Origin: Asaia sp. W19
Lineage (GTDB): Bacteria > Pseudomonadota > Alphaproteobacteria > Acetobacterales > Acetobacteraceae
DNA: 64,000 bases
Assembly: GCF_003994335.1 (NCBI RefSeq)
Contig: NZ_PNQZ01000070.1
Location: 62,001-126,000, forward strand
Direction of reading: 5' to 3'
The position numbers and the translations under genes were made by a program. Below the pieces are notes generated by a model. That model was not told the DNA's origin and did no database searches. It saw only the letters and a list, made by a program, of their open reading frames with translations. How positions within the stretch are numbered: position 1 is the first letter of the stretch; each line of letters opens with the position of its first letter. This document shows positions 44,351-53,497 of this stretch, in pieces.

Positions 44351-46240
44351 TCAGGCGGCCTCTGCTACCGTTTCCTGCGATACGGCAATTCTGGGCTCAA
44401 GGGTTGCTGCTACCTCTACGACCAGAACGGAAGGACCAGATCCGGCGCCATAGGGGAGATCGATCAGCGCATTCGCCTTGGTCCAGCGACGTTCACCCCC
44501 TTCTAGTCCGTGCCATCCGGAAAGCTCATCCGTTCTCAGATGCGCGTCCAGCCTGTATTCATGCCTCCCCCCGAAAAGGACGACCTCGCCGATCTGGACA
44601 CCCAGATAACGACGATCATCGTAAAATGGCCCGATGACATCGCAAGGACGGGCCACCGATGTGCTGAGCCTCACGCTTCGTGTTCCCTCCGGAATCGTGA
44701 AGGCGTAATGGGCTCCTGCGCAGGATCTCGGTTCGATAATCGTCCCATCGGCAGCGATCAGCGTAAGGGACGCGTTGGAAGATACGCCGAGCGCGACGGG
44801 CGCTGCAACACGCTCGCGCCGTTTGATCCCCAGGCTTTCCGCCCTACGGCTCAGTCGGTCATGGAGAGGCTCGAGAAATGCGGCGCGTGTCTCTAGAGGC
44901 GCAACAAGTTCAGGAGTCCGCAGGATCGCCGATCTACCGGATGTATCCTTTTTCACCACAACATCTGCGTAGCTTTCGGTGCGCACGCCGTTGGCCAGGA
45001 TGATCTCGTGGCGCTCCATCTCTACATGGTAATAGGCATAATGCTCGAGATCGGTCTCGTAACGGATCGATGCCCCATTGACCATGGTCCTGATCGCCAC
45101 GAGCTTTCCATCCAGCAGGAACCGATGCTCGGAAGTCACGAGGAGATCCTGGAATGGCTGTCCGTCTCCAAACGCGTTCTTGCAGATACGAACGCTGCAG
45201 CCGGCCTCGTCCAGACCGAGATTGGAGGCCTTCAGCACGGATACCGTTCCCCGCTTGACGGCTTTGATACGCTGAAAACTGGTCTTGCCGTCACGAATGC
45301 AACGCAGCCTTTGCCCTGCGCGCAGGGTTTCCACCGCAACCAGCCCGGTCTCTGCCTCGATAAGGGTTCCGGCCAGAAAGCAGGGCGCTGTGGCGAGATA
45401 GGTAACCCCCTTCATGCCCGGATAAGCGGTATTGGTAGACGCAAACAGGTCAGGATCGTATCCGAGACCAATATTGACGGTGAAGGAGTAAGCCCCGCTG
45501 GTCACAACGAGGTCTCCTGTCGCAGGATCATAATGCCAGGTGTCATCGCCATTCAGATAGGCGATATCAATGATATCTCCCTGACCGAACCCTGTGATGC
45601 TGACATTGCGTGCCGTGATTGTCGGTCTCAAAGCGAGGTAATTCCCGCCACCATTCATGTTGATCGTGACATCCGTCAGCGAGGTATAGACCGACAAATC
45701 TGACCCGGTCATGTTGATCGTCTGACCGCCACCGATCTTGCCAACCGTGCAGGCATTGAAATTGCCATTGTCTCCCGACAATCGCACACCCGTCATGTTG
45801 AAAGTTCCGGTCCCGGTGATCGTACTATTGGCATCTCCGGTATACATCGTAATATTTGACACATTGAGCGTGCCGTTATTTGTAGTTGTATTGTAAAAAT
45901 TTACGAAATTATTTCCATTATAGCTTCCATAACCGTTGATGTCCACCTGACCGCCCGCGTTGATGCAAGGCGTGGTATAATTTCCAACGGTTCCCGACCC
46001 ATATCCGAAATAGACTGTGGAAACTGCATAGGCCATATCGATGATGAGGTGCCCGTCCACGGTCATCACGCCATTCGCGGTCTTGGGATAATCCTGATTG
46101 CAAATAGCGCCCCCGGTTGACCCTGCGGTGCTCCCATTCGCGCCAAAATACTGGACGATGATTGTTTTGGTATCGCCCTCACCGACGCTACCATCTGCCC
46201 AAGGTTTGGCACCGCTGACCTGGGTTTCATAATCGGCCAT
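44351..46240 (-). CDS. Hint-domain protein with beta-rich passenger (copy 1)
   Basis: 629 aa, ATG at 46240 after GGAAG. Residues 1-280 are rich in Gly/Asn/Thr with repetitive beta strands (NGTLNVSNITMYTGDANS, TINMTGSDLSVYTS) resembling a beta-solenoid adhesin passenger. Residues 287-425 form a Hint domain of the Hint_2 type: CFLAGTLIEAETG opens with the catalytic Cys287, TSEHRFLL supplies the TxxH block (His372), and YYHVEMERHEIILANGV ends the core. The intein-type C-terminal His-Asn is absent. Residues about 505-597 form a further domain shared with the second copy. No Sec signal peptide is visible. Function and export route unknown; surface display is inferred. Confidence 0.75.
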   Translation of the reverse strand: MADYETQVSGAKPWADGSVGEGDTKTIIVQYFGANGSTAGSTGGAICNQDYPKTANGVMTVDGHLIIDMAYAVSTVYFGYGSGTVGNYTTPCINAGGQVDINGYGSYNGNNFVNFYNTTTNNGTLNVSNITMYTGDANSTITGTGTFNMTGVRLSGDNGNFNACTVGKIGGGQTINMTGSDLSVYTSLTDVTINMNGGGNYLALRPTITARNVSITGFGQGDIIDIAYLNGDDTWHYDPATGDLVVTSGAYSFTVNIGLGYDPDLFASTNTAYPGMKGVTYLATAPCFLAGTLIEAETGLVAVETLRAGQRLRCIRDGKTSFQRIKAVKRGTVSVLKASNLGLDEAGCSVRICKNAFGDGQPFQDLLVTSEHRFLLDGKLVAIRTMVNGASIRYETDLEHYAYYHVEMERHEIILANGVRTESYADVVVKKDTSGRSAILRTPELVAPLETRAAFLEPLHDRLSRRAESLGIKRRERVAAPVALGVSSNASLTLIAADGTIIEPRSCAGAHYAFTIPEGTRSVRLSTSVARPCDVIGPFYDDRRYLGVQIGEVVLFGGRHEYRLDAHLRTDELSGWHGLEGGERRWTKANALIDLPYGAGSGPSVLVVEVAATLEPRIAVSQETVAEAA

Positions 46241-47191
46241 GTCGCATTCTTCCAAATCGGTTTCAGAAATCTTGTTTTCCCTAGGACAACAGAAGAATTC
46301 GATCCGCAACCAAAAAAAGGCTTATCGAATACGAAGCGCAGAGGATCACACCTCGGATCCGCTCAATAACCCTTTGCAAACAGTGGTTTAAGTCATAATT
46401 TCAGATATTAATATATGGTTTCATAATCACTTCGAAACTTATCTAATCGAACATGATTCGTCATTTTATCCGAGAAAAATCCTGTAATAATCCATGAAGT
46501 ACTATCATTTTTTCGATATCGTAACAGTTGATATTTTTCCTGTTCGATATCGCCTTGTAGAAGAGCATGTGTAGAATCGGGTCCTATGCGTATCGACCAG
46601 ATCAATAAGCATATCCGGAAACATGCCATCAGGCGTCGGACATTGCCTCCCCAGGCTGTCAACTCGAATAGAGCGTTGCAAGAGGTCCGAAGTCGGATAT
46701 CAACACGCTTCCAAGAACAGAAGCCTTGGAATCTGCCGGTGGGGACGCGCTCTGCCACCTCCGCGCCGCGCCATCCCCAATCCCACAGAGCACTGAGAGC
46801 GGACACCCCCGACAGAGCGCTGTCATGTCTTGCGGCCATCGACAGCCATCAGGCCGTATCACGGCCCGCCACTCTTGTGCTGAAGCAGATTTGGGCAAAG
46901 CGCTTTCCTAACCCCAAATGACATGAAAGGACTTACACAATTGCTGACCGTCTCGACGTCCCATGATGTCACAAGCCGCTATCGAAGCGCACATGAGCTC
47001 ACGCCGCGTATCGTTTCGAACCATGCACCTCATTCGGGAGCGGATCGGCGCAGCGCAGGATCACGCTCGTAACGTGACCGTCATTCCGATGAAATAGGCG
47101 TGATCTCGCTTTCGAGACTCATACTTGCCGCAAATTCGGGTCAGAACTTGCCCTGACCGTTTCGGCAAGAACAAGAAGAGTCTCCAGTACA
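46241..47191. other. Gene-poor, AT-richer region upstream of Hint copy 1
   Basis: About 950 bp without a credible gene. The part at 46380-46570 is notably AT-rich, in contrast to its surroundings, as expected for a promoter or acquired DNA. Two 10-bp palindromic copies of TTCGATATCG lie at 46512 and 46543. Short open frames on both strands have no recognisable features. Confidence 0.5.
46512..46552. promoter_or_regulatory. Two palindromic TTCGATATCG copies, 31 bp apart
   Basis: Copies at 46512-46521 and 46543-46552 contain the perfect palindrome CGATATCG. The 31-bp spacing equals about three helical turns, so a regulator could bind both on one face. They lie about 270 bp upstream of the Hint copy 1 start. 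Confidence 0.4.
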
Positions 47192-48505
47192 ATGCAGATC
47201 AGTTTTTCTCCTCTCCTTTTGGCGGCGCTTTTATGCACAACCATGTCGCCAAGCAGGGCCGAAACCGCCAACCAGGACTGTCGGCGCCTCGGCCTGTCCG
47301 TCTGCCCGACACCTGTCGACACGGCTCTGCCCGATGCCCGTACAATGCTGAGCTGGGGACAAGCGGAGCGGGTGATCGGCTTCCGCAATGACTGGCGCAT
47401 GTATGACGGCGATGTCTTCAAGGCAAAAAACCCCTCCGCCTTGCCTCTCGGATTGAAGGATCTCTCCAGCGTAGACTATGAAATCGACGGGAAGCACTAT
47501 CCGCTTGCTGCCTATCTGAGCCGCAACAATGTGACCGGCCTCATGGTCATCAAGGACGGCAAGGTCGTTTATCGCTATTATGGCAACGGCAATACGCCTG
47601 ATACACTCTGGACTTCACGTTCCGTGGGGAAATCGGTCGTTTCCACGCTGGTTGGAATCGCACTCAAACAGGGCACGATCCATTCCCTCGATGATACCGC
47701 TGTCACATACGATCCGTCTCTCAAAGGCACGACGTGGGCTGGAATCACGATCCGTCAACTGCTTCAGCATGTCTCTGGCGTCGCGTGGAACGAGGATTAC
47801 ACAAATCCTGCCTCCGATTTCGCGCGTCTGACACGCTGCGAGGCAGGCACGGACCCGTATGCATGTGTCACAGCGCTTGTGGCCTCGCCCGAGCGCCCTT
47901 CTGTCGCCACACCCGGAACCACATGGTCCTACTCATCAGGGGGAGCCTGGGTTCTTGGAGACGTGCTCGAGAAAGCGACCGGCAAAACCATCGCGCAAAA
48001 CCTGCAGGAGATGATCTGGCAGCCTTATGGCATGACCCATGACGGTGTCTGGCACAGCTATCGGCAGAACCGGCATGACGTGGGCGCCCATGGCTTCAAT
48101 GCCACGATGGAAGACTGGGGCAAGTTCGGCCTCTTCGTCATGAATGACGGGGTCCTCCCCGATGGTCGCAAGATCCTGCCCGATTCATGGCTGAAGGCGT
48201 GCAGCCAATGGACCAAAGCACGTCATTCGGTCAGTCCCGCTCATCCCGACGGGACGTATGGCTTTGAATGGTGGCACAACTCTGTGCCTGCTGCGGCTGA
48301 TACTGTTGCCCCGAAGACCGGACTAAGCCCGAGTGAGTCGCTCTGGGCCATGGGTATCTTCGGGCAGTTGCTCGTTGTCGATCCGCAAGAAAAGCTGGTG
48401 ATCGTCCAGTGGGCGACCTGGCCCGAGGCCGAACCTTCCTTCAGCCGACAACCTCTCGAGGCGTCCCTCATGTTCAACGCCATCGCAAACAGGCTGAGAA
48501 ACTGA
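47192..48505 (+). CDS. Exported serine hydrolase, class C beta-lactamase fold
   Basis: 437 aa. Signal peptide MQISFSPLLLAALLCTTMSPSRAE, then the S-x-x-K motif SVGK at 144-147 in TSRSVGKSVV, and a Tyr motif YSSGG in TWSYSSGGAWVLG that takes the place of Y-x-N. LLQHVSGVAWNEDY and GFEWWHNSVP also fit esterase/penicillin-binding members (EstB-like) of the family. It would act in the periplasm on an ester or amide substrate; whether it degrades beta-lactams cannot be told. It is convergent with the PepSY operon; the Hint copy 1 gene is on the other side. Confidence 0.85.
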   Translation: MQISFSPLLLAALLCTTMSPSRAETANQDCRRLGLSVCPTPVDTALPDARTMLSWGQAERVIGFRNDWRMYDGDVFKAKNPSALPLGLKDLSSVDYEIDGKHYPLAAYLSRNNVTGLMVIKDGKVVYRYYGNGNTPDTLWTSRSVGKSVVSTLVGIALKQGTIHSLDDTAVTYDPSLKGTTWAGITIRQLLQHVSGVAWNEDYTNPASDFARLTRCEAGTDPYACVTALVASPERPSVATPGTTWSYSSGGAWVLGDVLEKATGKTIAQNLQEMIWQPYGMTHDGVWHSYRQNRHDVGAHGFNATMEDWGKFGLFVMNDGVLPDGRKILPDSWLKACSQWTKARHSVSPAHPDGTYGFEWWHNSVPAAADTVAPKTGLSPSESLWAMGIFGQLLVVDPQEKLVIVQWATWPEAEPSFSRQPLEASLMFNAIANRLRN

Positions 48506-48539
48506 AATCCTTCCTCCCCGGCCGAAGCCAGGGCATCGG

Positions 48540-50354
48540 TCAGGCTGCGCGCGGCCGCTCGACTCGGAAAGAATGACGGCACAAAACCCCACCCAGGATC
48601 AGGGAGATGACGGCAACTGCCCAGCCGGTCGTAATCTCCCGACCACTCTGCACACAAACAAGCCCGGCAAGCAGAAGATAGAAGGCACCGCTGAGAGCCA
48701 GAAGGGGGCGCTCCCCTATACGTGGAATGAAGGCGCCTGAAACGAAGAGCCAGAACACACCCTGATAGACCAGCATGGCGCTGGATTCCGAAACCCAAGC
48801 TGGGCAAGCAAGCCCTGCATCAAGCAGCACCGCAATGCCGGCCATGCATCCTGCGCAGCATCCGGTCGTCAGTCTTGCCAGGAACCATGTTCCACGGGTG
48901 TCCAGCTCAAGACCGGAGGCCTTCTCCCTGCGCCGGCGCACGGCAATCCAGAGACGATTACCGGTATAGAACAGAAACGCTCCGGCAAAGCCCAGAACGA
49001 GATAAGCCCAGCGTATGGGGACGCCCCCGTAACTGCCGAAATGCAGCGCAAAGAAACTCGTCAGCGCAGCAAATCCGGCGGATTGCTGACCGGGCAGATA
49101 GTCCCGCCACAAAAGCGCACCCGTTGTCGGATCGAGCGTTGCAAAGCCACTGCTCGGGCCGCGCATAACATGCGCGGCATCATAGCCTGACACACGCAAT
49201 GTCAGAGACCCCCCTGAAGCAGAGGGTGCTGCACCGCTACGTTCGCGAGGCTTGCGCTGCGTATAATCCAATGTATCCGGAACAAAGCCGGGCGCGCTCT
49301 GCGCAAGGCGTGAGAGAATGCGATCAGGCGGCAGCGGGAGGGGAACCGCGCGCCCCGGAGCTCCGCCGTGCAAAACGGGGCCACCCGTGCCAGATCTGTC
49401 ATCCCCCGCTGCCTGGCGTGACAGAGCCGGCGGAATGTCTTGCGTGCCGCTCCGGGCCGCCATGACGTGACCTTCATCTGCGACCGGCATCCGGGGCCCT
49501 TGCCCGGCAGGGCCAAATGCTGACTGATCCCCGACGGCTCTGCCCGGACCGCCCGGCCCCGAGAGTGCGCCTTGCCCAGCTTCTCGACCGAAGCGTGCAT
49601 GCCCCTGCCCCGTAGTTCCCTGAAGGGCACCGTGCTCGGCGCCTCGACGCTCCCCGCCCAGAAATCCCGCTTGCACGGAGAAGATCACGTCGTGAAACGC
49701 GAAAACCACAGAAGTCAGGGCCATGACGATGTGAAAAGGGAGGGAGCAGAAGCCAAGCAGATTATGCAGATCGAGCCATTTGCGTCGCACGCTGCCCACC
49801 AACCTGACGGCAAAAAGGCCACGCGCCAGAGCGGGCAGGAAAACGAGCGTGCCGGAAACCAGTGCCAGCGCATAACCCAGCGCAATGAACCCCATGACGA
49901 TCATGGCCGTCTCATGAGGCAAAGGCAGTCCCATGCGCTGATGAATCACATCGATGACCTGCGCGACGGGAGAAGGTCGGCGCGTCACGGTCACAAGCTG
50001 ACCCTGCGCATCAAGCGCCGCCATCATGACCGCCGCCGAACCGTGCCCATGCCGCCCCTCGCTCAAAGGCCAAACAAGTCTGGCGGGATGCGCGGCATCA
50101 GGCGCCACCACGATCGAGTATTGGCGGCGTGCCTGGGGAAACGCCGTGAAAGCCTTCTCGAGAAGCTCCGGTGTCCGTTCCAGAGAAACGGGCTGAGGCA
50201 GCGCAGGGCGTGGTGTCATCCAAGATTCAAGTGCAGGCTCGAACATGGTGATGGCCCCGGCATAAAAGGCAATGAACAGAAAGAGCCCGGCCACCACGCC
50301 TACCCAGCTATGAACCTCGCGATAGACCGCAACAATATCGGCGCGCAGCTTCAT
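48540..50354 (-). CDS. PepSY-associated membrane protein of the iron operon
   Basis: 604 aa, last gene of the four-gene iron-type operon. TM helices occur at about 17-37, 150-175 and 205-225, then several more in the C-terminal part (WAYLVLGFAGAFLFYTGN and AGIAVLLDAGLACPAW). The opening REVHSWVGVVAGLFLF and FATLDPTTGALLWRDYLPG match the PepSY-TM family, thought to help with ferric-siderophore reduction. Residues about 232-338 form a Gly/Arg/Pro-rich low-complexity insert, free of stop codons in this frame. Start at 50354 overlaps the previous gene stop by 4 bp. Confidence 0.78.
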   Translation of the reverse strand: MKLRADIVAVYREVHSWVGVVAGLFLFIAFYAGAITMFEPALESWMTPRPALPQPVSLERTPELLEKAFTAFPQARRQYSIVVAPDAAHPARLVWPLSEGRHGHGSAAVMMAALDAQGQLVTVTRRPSPVAQVIDVIHQRMGLPLPHETAMIVMGFIALGYALALVSGTLVFLPALARGLFAVRLVGSVRRKWLDLHNLLGFCSLPFHIVMALTSVVFAFHDVIFSVQAGFLGGERRGAEHGALQGTTGQGHARFGREAGQGALSGPGGPGRAVGDQSAFGPAGQGPRMPVADEGHVMAARSGTQDIPPALSRQAAGDDRSGTGGPVLHGGAPGRAVPLPLPPDRILSRLAQSAPGFVPDTLDYTQRKPRERSGAAPSASGGSLTLRVSGYDAAHVMRGPSSGFATLDPTTGALLWRDYLPGQQSAGFAALTSFFALHFGSYGGVPIRWAYLVLGFAGAFLFYTGNRLWIAVRRRREKASGLELDTRGTWFLARLTTGCCAGCMAGIAVLLDAGLACPAWVSESSAMLVYQGVFWLFVSGAFIPRIGERPLLALSGAFYLLLAGLVCVQSGREITTGWAVAVISLILGGVLCRHSFRVERPRAA

Positions 50355-50659
50355 GGACTGCCTCCCGCAGAGAAACCGGCCATCAGCGTATTGGCAAGCC
50401 AGACGAGGCAGGCGAGCCAGCCAAAGCCGAACCAGGCCCCAAGCCCGGAGCGAAACAGGAAACACAGGCTGAGGCAGAGCACCCAGATTAGCGCTGCCCC
50501 CCACATCAGGAACTGTGCGGACAGGGTCATCGGATTGCCCGTACTACCGCAGAGATGCCCGATCAGCACCATGACCCCCAGAGCGAGCGCGGCACCCGGA
50601 ATCAGGGCCGCAAGCGTCTTTGACAGCCAGTGTCGTGTGGTGAGCGGCGCGGCTTTCAT
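50351..50659 (-). CDS. Small membrane protein, DUF3649-like
   Basis: 102 aa with three hydrophobic helices (AALIPGAALALGVMVLIGHL, LMWGAALIWVLCLSLCFLF, WFGFGWLACLVWLANTLM). Position between a DUF3325-like gene and a PepSY gene matches the DUF3649 member of siderophore-receptor operons. It probably helps the PepSY protein in iron release at the inner membrane, but biochemical function is unknown. Its stop overlaps the PepSY start (ATGA). Confidence 0.65.
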   Translation of the reverse strand: MKAAPLTTRHWLSKTLAALIPGAALALGVMVLIGHLCGSTGNPMTLSAQFLMWGAALIWVLCLSLCFLFRSGLGAWFGFGWLACLVWLANTLMAGFSAGGSP

Positions 50660-50669
50660 GATTGTTCGC

Positions 50670-50954
50670 TCATGACCCGCTTCGCTCCCGCCGAAAGACC
50701 GCCACGGTCACGGGCAACAGGCTGAGTACGACCATCAACCCGATCGCGCTCGCAAAAACCCCCACAAGCGGGCTCGTAGCCGTCGCAAGGCCGATCATGG
50801 ACAGAACCAGGAGAAGCATCCCGGCGAGAACTGCGGGGCGCAGGGGCAGCCGACGCGCCAGAAGCTGCTGCTGATGGGCAGCCAGATAGAAAGCCATACC
50901 CGCCATCACGACCAGTATACCCCCGGCGAGGGCGAAAAGCGGATGCGCACTCAC
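50670..50954 (-). CDS. Small membrane protein, DUF3325-like
   Basis: 94 aa from a GTG at 50954 that overlaps the receptor stop (GTGA). Three hydrophobic segments occur: LFALAGGILVVMAGMAFYLA, LAGMLLLVLSMIGLATAT and VGVFASAIGLMVVLSLLPV. AHQQQLLARRLP after the first helix recalls the DUF3325 family, found with siderophore receptors. It is likely part of the same iron-uptake unit; the specific role is unknown. Confidence 0.65.
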   Translation of the reverse strand: MSAHPLFALAGGILVVMAGMAFYLAAHQQQLLARRLPLRPAVLAGMLLLVLSMIGLATATSPLVGVFASAIGLMVVLSLLPVTVAVFRRERSGS

Positions 50955-53233
50955 CAGCGATATTCCAGGCGCATGGTCAGGCTGCGACCCTGCCCATAAT
51001 AGCAGGCAGAAACGGCCGTACAGGTCGCCACGAAGCGCTTGTTCGCGATGTTGCGCATGTTGAGCGAGAAGGAGAGACCGTCATAGCGCGGCCGCGCCAC
51101 GCCAAAATCATAGCGCAGGAACATGTCATAAAGCGTATAGCCGGGGATAGAGAGTGTATTGGCCGTGTCGCCATAGGAGTGGCCTGTATAGCGCACGCCA
51201 CCACCGAAACCCGCACCACGCATGGGGCCATGCAGCAGGCGCTGATCGACAAAGAGCGAAGCCATCCATTTCGGGGCCTGCGGCATAATGTTACCGATCT
51301 GCGAAGCCGTATTGGATTCCGTGATTTTTGCCGCGCTGCGCGTCCCGGTGAAAATGACCGCCATATCCCAGGGCAGCGTCGCCCGGCCTTCAAGCTCGAG
51401 ACCGCGCACACGCATCTCGCCCGTCTGCACAAGGCAGGTAGCGGTGCCACAAAGCTGGCCGTTCGGTGCCGGTGTCGTCACATTCTGCTGGGTGATCTGA
51501 TACCCGCCAAAGGTCACATAGATGCTCTTGCCGTACTGATAGCGCAGCCCTGCTTCGTACTGGTCACCCGTGGTCGGCTTGAAGGGCTTGTTATCGAGTG
51601 CGGTGGAAGGATCGGACACCTGAGGCTGAAATGACGTGGCATAGCTGAAATAGGGTGCCAGGCCGATCCTGGTGCGATAGACGGCACCGGCACGCCAGGT
51701 GAAACGGTCATTATCGTTCAGGTAGCGTTTCTTGGTCAGGATATTGAGCGTGTTGTCACGCGCCCAGTCCTGACGCCCCCCGACCGTGATGTAGAGATTC
51801 TCGATCTTCATCTGGTCCTGGAAATAAAGACCATTCTGCTGTGATTCCGTAGCGCCATAAACCTGTGGCGCCAGACCGGCCGAATAGCCGGTCGTGCCAC
51901 GGGCCACCGGATCGAAGATATTCAGCAAGGGCAGCACAAGCGCCGAATTGACCAGATCGCGCGAGCTTTCCCAATTGGTGTAGAAATAATCCGTACCGAA
52001 CAGCAGGGTATGGCGCACCATGCCTGTTCTGGCCCTGACCTCAAGCTGGGTATCCGTCGCGACACCTTGGGAACGCCCGCGCCCTTCGACTGCACGACGA
52101 TTGACGGTCTGATAGGGCACGCACCCCTTGATGCTGGCCGTGCATTTTGTGAGTGTATCCCCCGAAAGCACGGTCGAGCGATAGAGATTATCGAGATAGG
52201 TATAACGCGTGTTGTTGCGCAGCGTGACGATATTATTGAACTTGTGCTCGAGGAACGAGCCCGTCAGCACCTGTGTCCGATCGAAAGTGTTCCAGTCCGG
52301 CTCGCCGATATTTTCATCATTGCGGATATAGCGTCCCTTGGACGGCACAAGTGTGCCAGTCATCGGCAGGAACTGGAAAGTCGACCCACCCGTATCGCGC
52401 TGATATTGCGCCAGCAGCGTCCAGCTCGACCCTTTGGCATAATTCCATGTCAGACTGGGCGACACGTAATAGCGCCCGCTATTCACATCATTGACCTGCG
52501 TTCCGCCATAACGCGCCACAGCAACGATACGCCCCTGGACCGTTCCTGATTTATTGAGTTTGCCGGAAACATCTCCCGAAGCCTGGCCCTGCCAGTTGCC
52601 GAGCTTGGTATAGCCGATGGTCTGGAGAAAGAATTCACCATGCGACTTTTCGGTTGGCCGCTTGGTGGTGAGATTGACGATACCGCCCGGTGCCGTCTGG
52701 CCATAAAGCGCGCCTGAGGGCCCCTTCAGAACCTCGATCTGCTGCAATGCAAAAGGATCGAAGGAGGTACGCGTCCACTGGCCGCCCGACGGCAGACGCA
52801 GCCCATCGACGAAATTATTATTCGACGAGAACCCCCCAGCGCCGAACCCGCGTACCGAAACCTCATCCACGCGATTATCGACACCGGATGGCTCTGCCTG
52901 CACGCCCGCCATATAGGAGAGCGCATCTGCAATGGTCGGTGACGCGCGCAATTCGATCTCTTCACGCGTCACGATCGAGATCGTCTGCGGGGAATCGATG
53001 ATCGGTGTCCGCGTTTTGGTCGTGGCCCCTGCCTGGGAAAGACCCGTGGCCGACACAACGATCACCTCATCTGCCTTGTCGCGGTTCGTGGCCTTTTTCC
53101 TGGCCGCATCATGTCGGGCTGCGACCGGTTTTTTTCGCAAGATCGACTCGGGCTGTCTGTCCTCTGCCAGAGCCATGGGGAGAGAAGCCGCACTTGCCGC
53201 AGCAAGGGCGAGAAGACCGATTGTCCTGCGCAT
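50951..53233 (-). CDS. TonB-dependent siderophore receptor
   Basis: 760 aa. Signal peptide MRRTIGLLALAAASAASLPMALAED, TonB box DEVIVVSATG at 55-64, then the plug with TRTPIIDSPQTISIVTREEIE and LSYMAGVQAEPSGVDNRVDEVSVRGFG, typical of FpvA/FhuA/FecA-like siderophore receptors. The barrel ends RSLTMRLEYRW with the terminal aromatic residue. It would import a ferric-siderophore complex. It begins a four-gene operon; a palindromic site at 53281-53305 sits in front. The divergent MarR-GNAT gene may regulate it. Confidence 0.92.
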   Translation of the reverse strand: MRRTIGLLALAAASAASLPMALAEDRQPESILRKKPVAARHDAARKKATNRDKADEVIVVSATGLSQAGATTKTRTPIIDSPQTISIVTREEIELRASPTIADALSYMAGVQAEPSGVDNRVDEVSVRGFGAGGFSSNNNFVDGLRLPSGGQWTRTSFDPFALQQIEVLKGPSGALYGQTAPGGIVNLTTKRPTEKSHGEFFLQTIGYTKLGNWQGQASGDVSGKLNKSGTVQGRIVAVARYGGTQVNDVNSGRYYVSPSLTWNYAKGSSWTLLAQYQRDTGGSTFQFLPMTGTLVPSKGRYIRNDENIGEPDWNTFDRTQVLTGSFLEHKFNNIVTLRNNTRYTYLDNLYRSTVLSGDTLTKCTASIKGCVPYQTVNRRAVEGRGRSQGVATDTQLEVRARTGMVRHTLLFGTDYFYTNWESSRDLVNSALVLPLLNIFDPVARGTTGYSAGLAPQVYGATESQQNGLYFQDQMKIENLYITVGGRQDWARDNTLNILTKKRYLNDNDRFTWRAGAVYRTRIGLAPYFSYATSFQPQVSDPSTALDNKPFKPTTGDQYEAGLRYQYGKSIYVTFGGYQITQQNVTTPAPNGQLCGTATCLVQTGEMRVRGLELEGRATLPWDMAVIFTGTRSAAKITESNTASQIGNIMPQAPKWMASLFVDQRLLHGPMRGAGFGGGVRYTGHSYGDTANTLSIPGYTLYDMFLRYDFGVARPRYDGLSFSLNMRNIANKRFVATCTAVSACYYGQGRSLTMRLEYRW

Positions 53234-53280
53234 TGTCTTGAATTCACATCATCTTAGAACGAAACCCGCTCGGAGATCTT

Positions 53281-53305
53281 GCAATTGCGAGTTATTGTCA
53301 ATTGC
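53281..53305. promoter_or_regulatory. Palindromic operator candidate upstream of siderophore receptor
   Basis: GCAATTG (53281-53287) and CAATTGC (53299-53305) are inverted arms with an 11-bp spacer, 48 bp before the receptor start and about 190 bp before the divergent MarR-GNAT gene. The sequence is AT-rich and positioned like an iron regulator box (Fur or Irr type), although it is not an exact known consensus. Confidence 0.45.
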
Positions 53306-53497
53306 ATAATGACTCCTGAGTCAGGTTTATCGCCCGCTCTGAAGCCTCAAAGACACAGTTTGGAGAACTGATCTGTTACGTCACGGGCGCGAGGCACAGA
53401 TTTGCAGAAGGTCATGACCCGAGAGTTGCCTCATTCGCAGCGCAGAGGGCAGATGCGACCCATCGCCCCACGCCAGTGAAGGACGGACTGCAGTATT

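Noticed and set aside
46408-46921. Open frames on both strands in the gap upstream of Hint copy 1
   Set aside because: No recognisable domain, unlike amino-acid composition, no good ribosome-binding site. Considered as a transposase remnant, but no transposase motif could be read.
49202-49630. Alternative frame within the PepSY gene suggesting a frameshift
   Set aside because: Translation of the alternative frame has no family-like content, while both flanks of the annotated frame are family-like and uninterrupted. Treated as a low-complexity insert.
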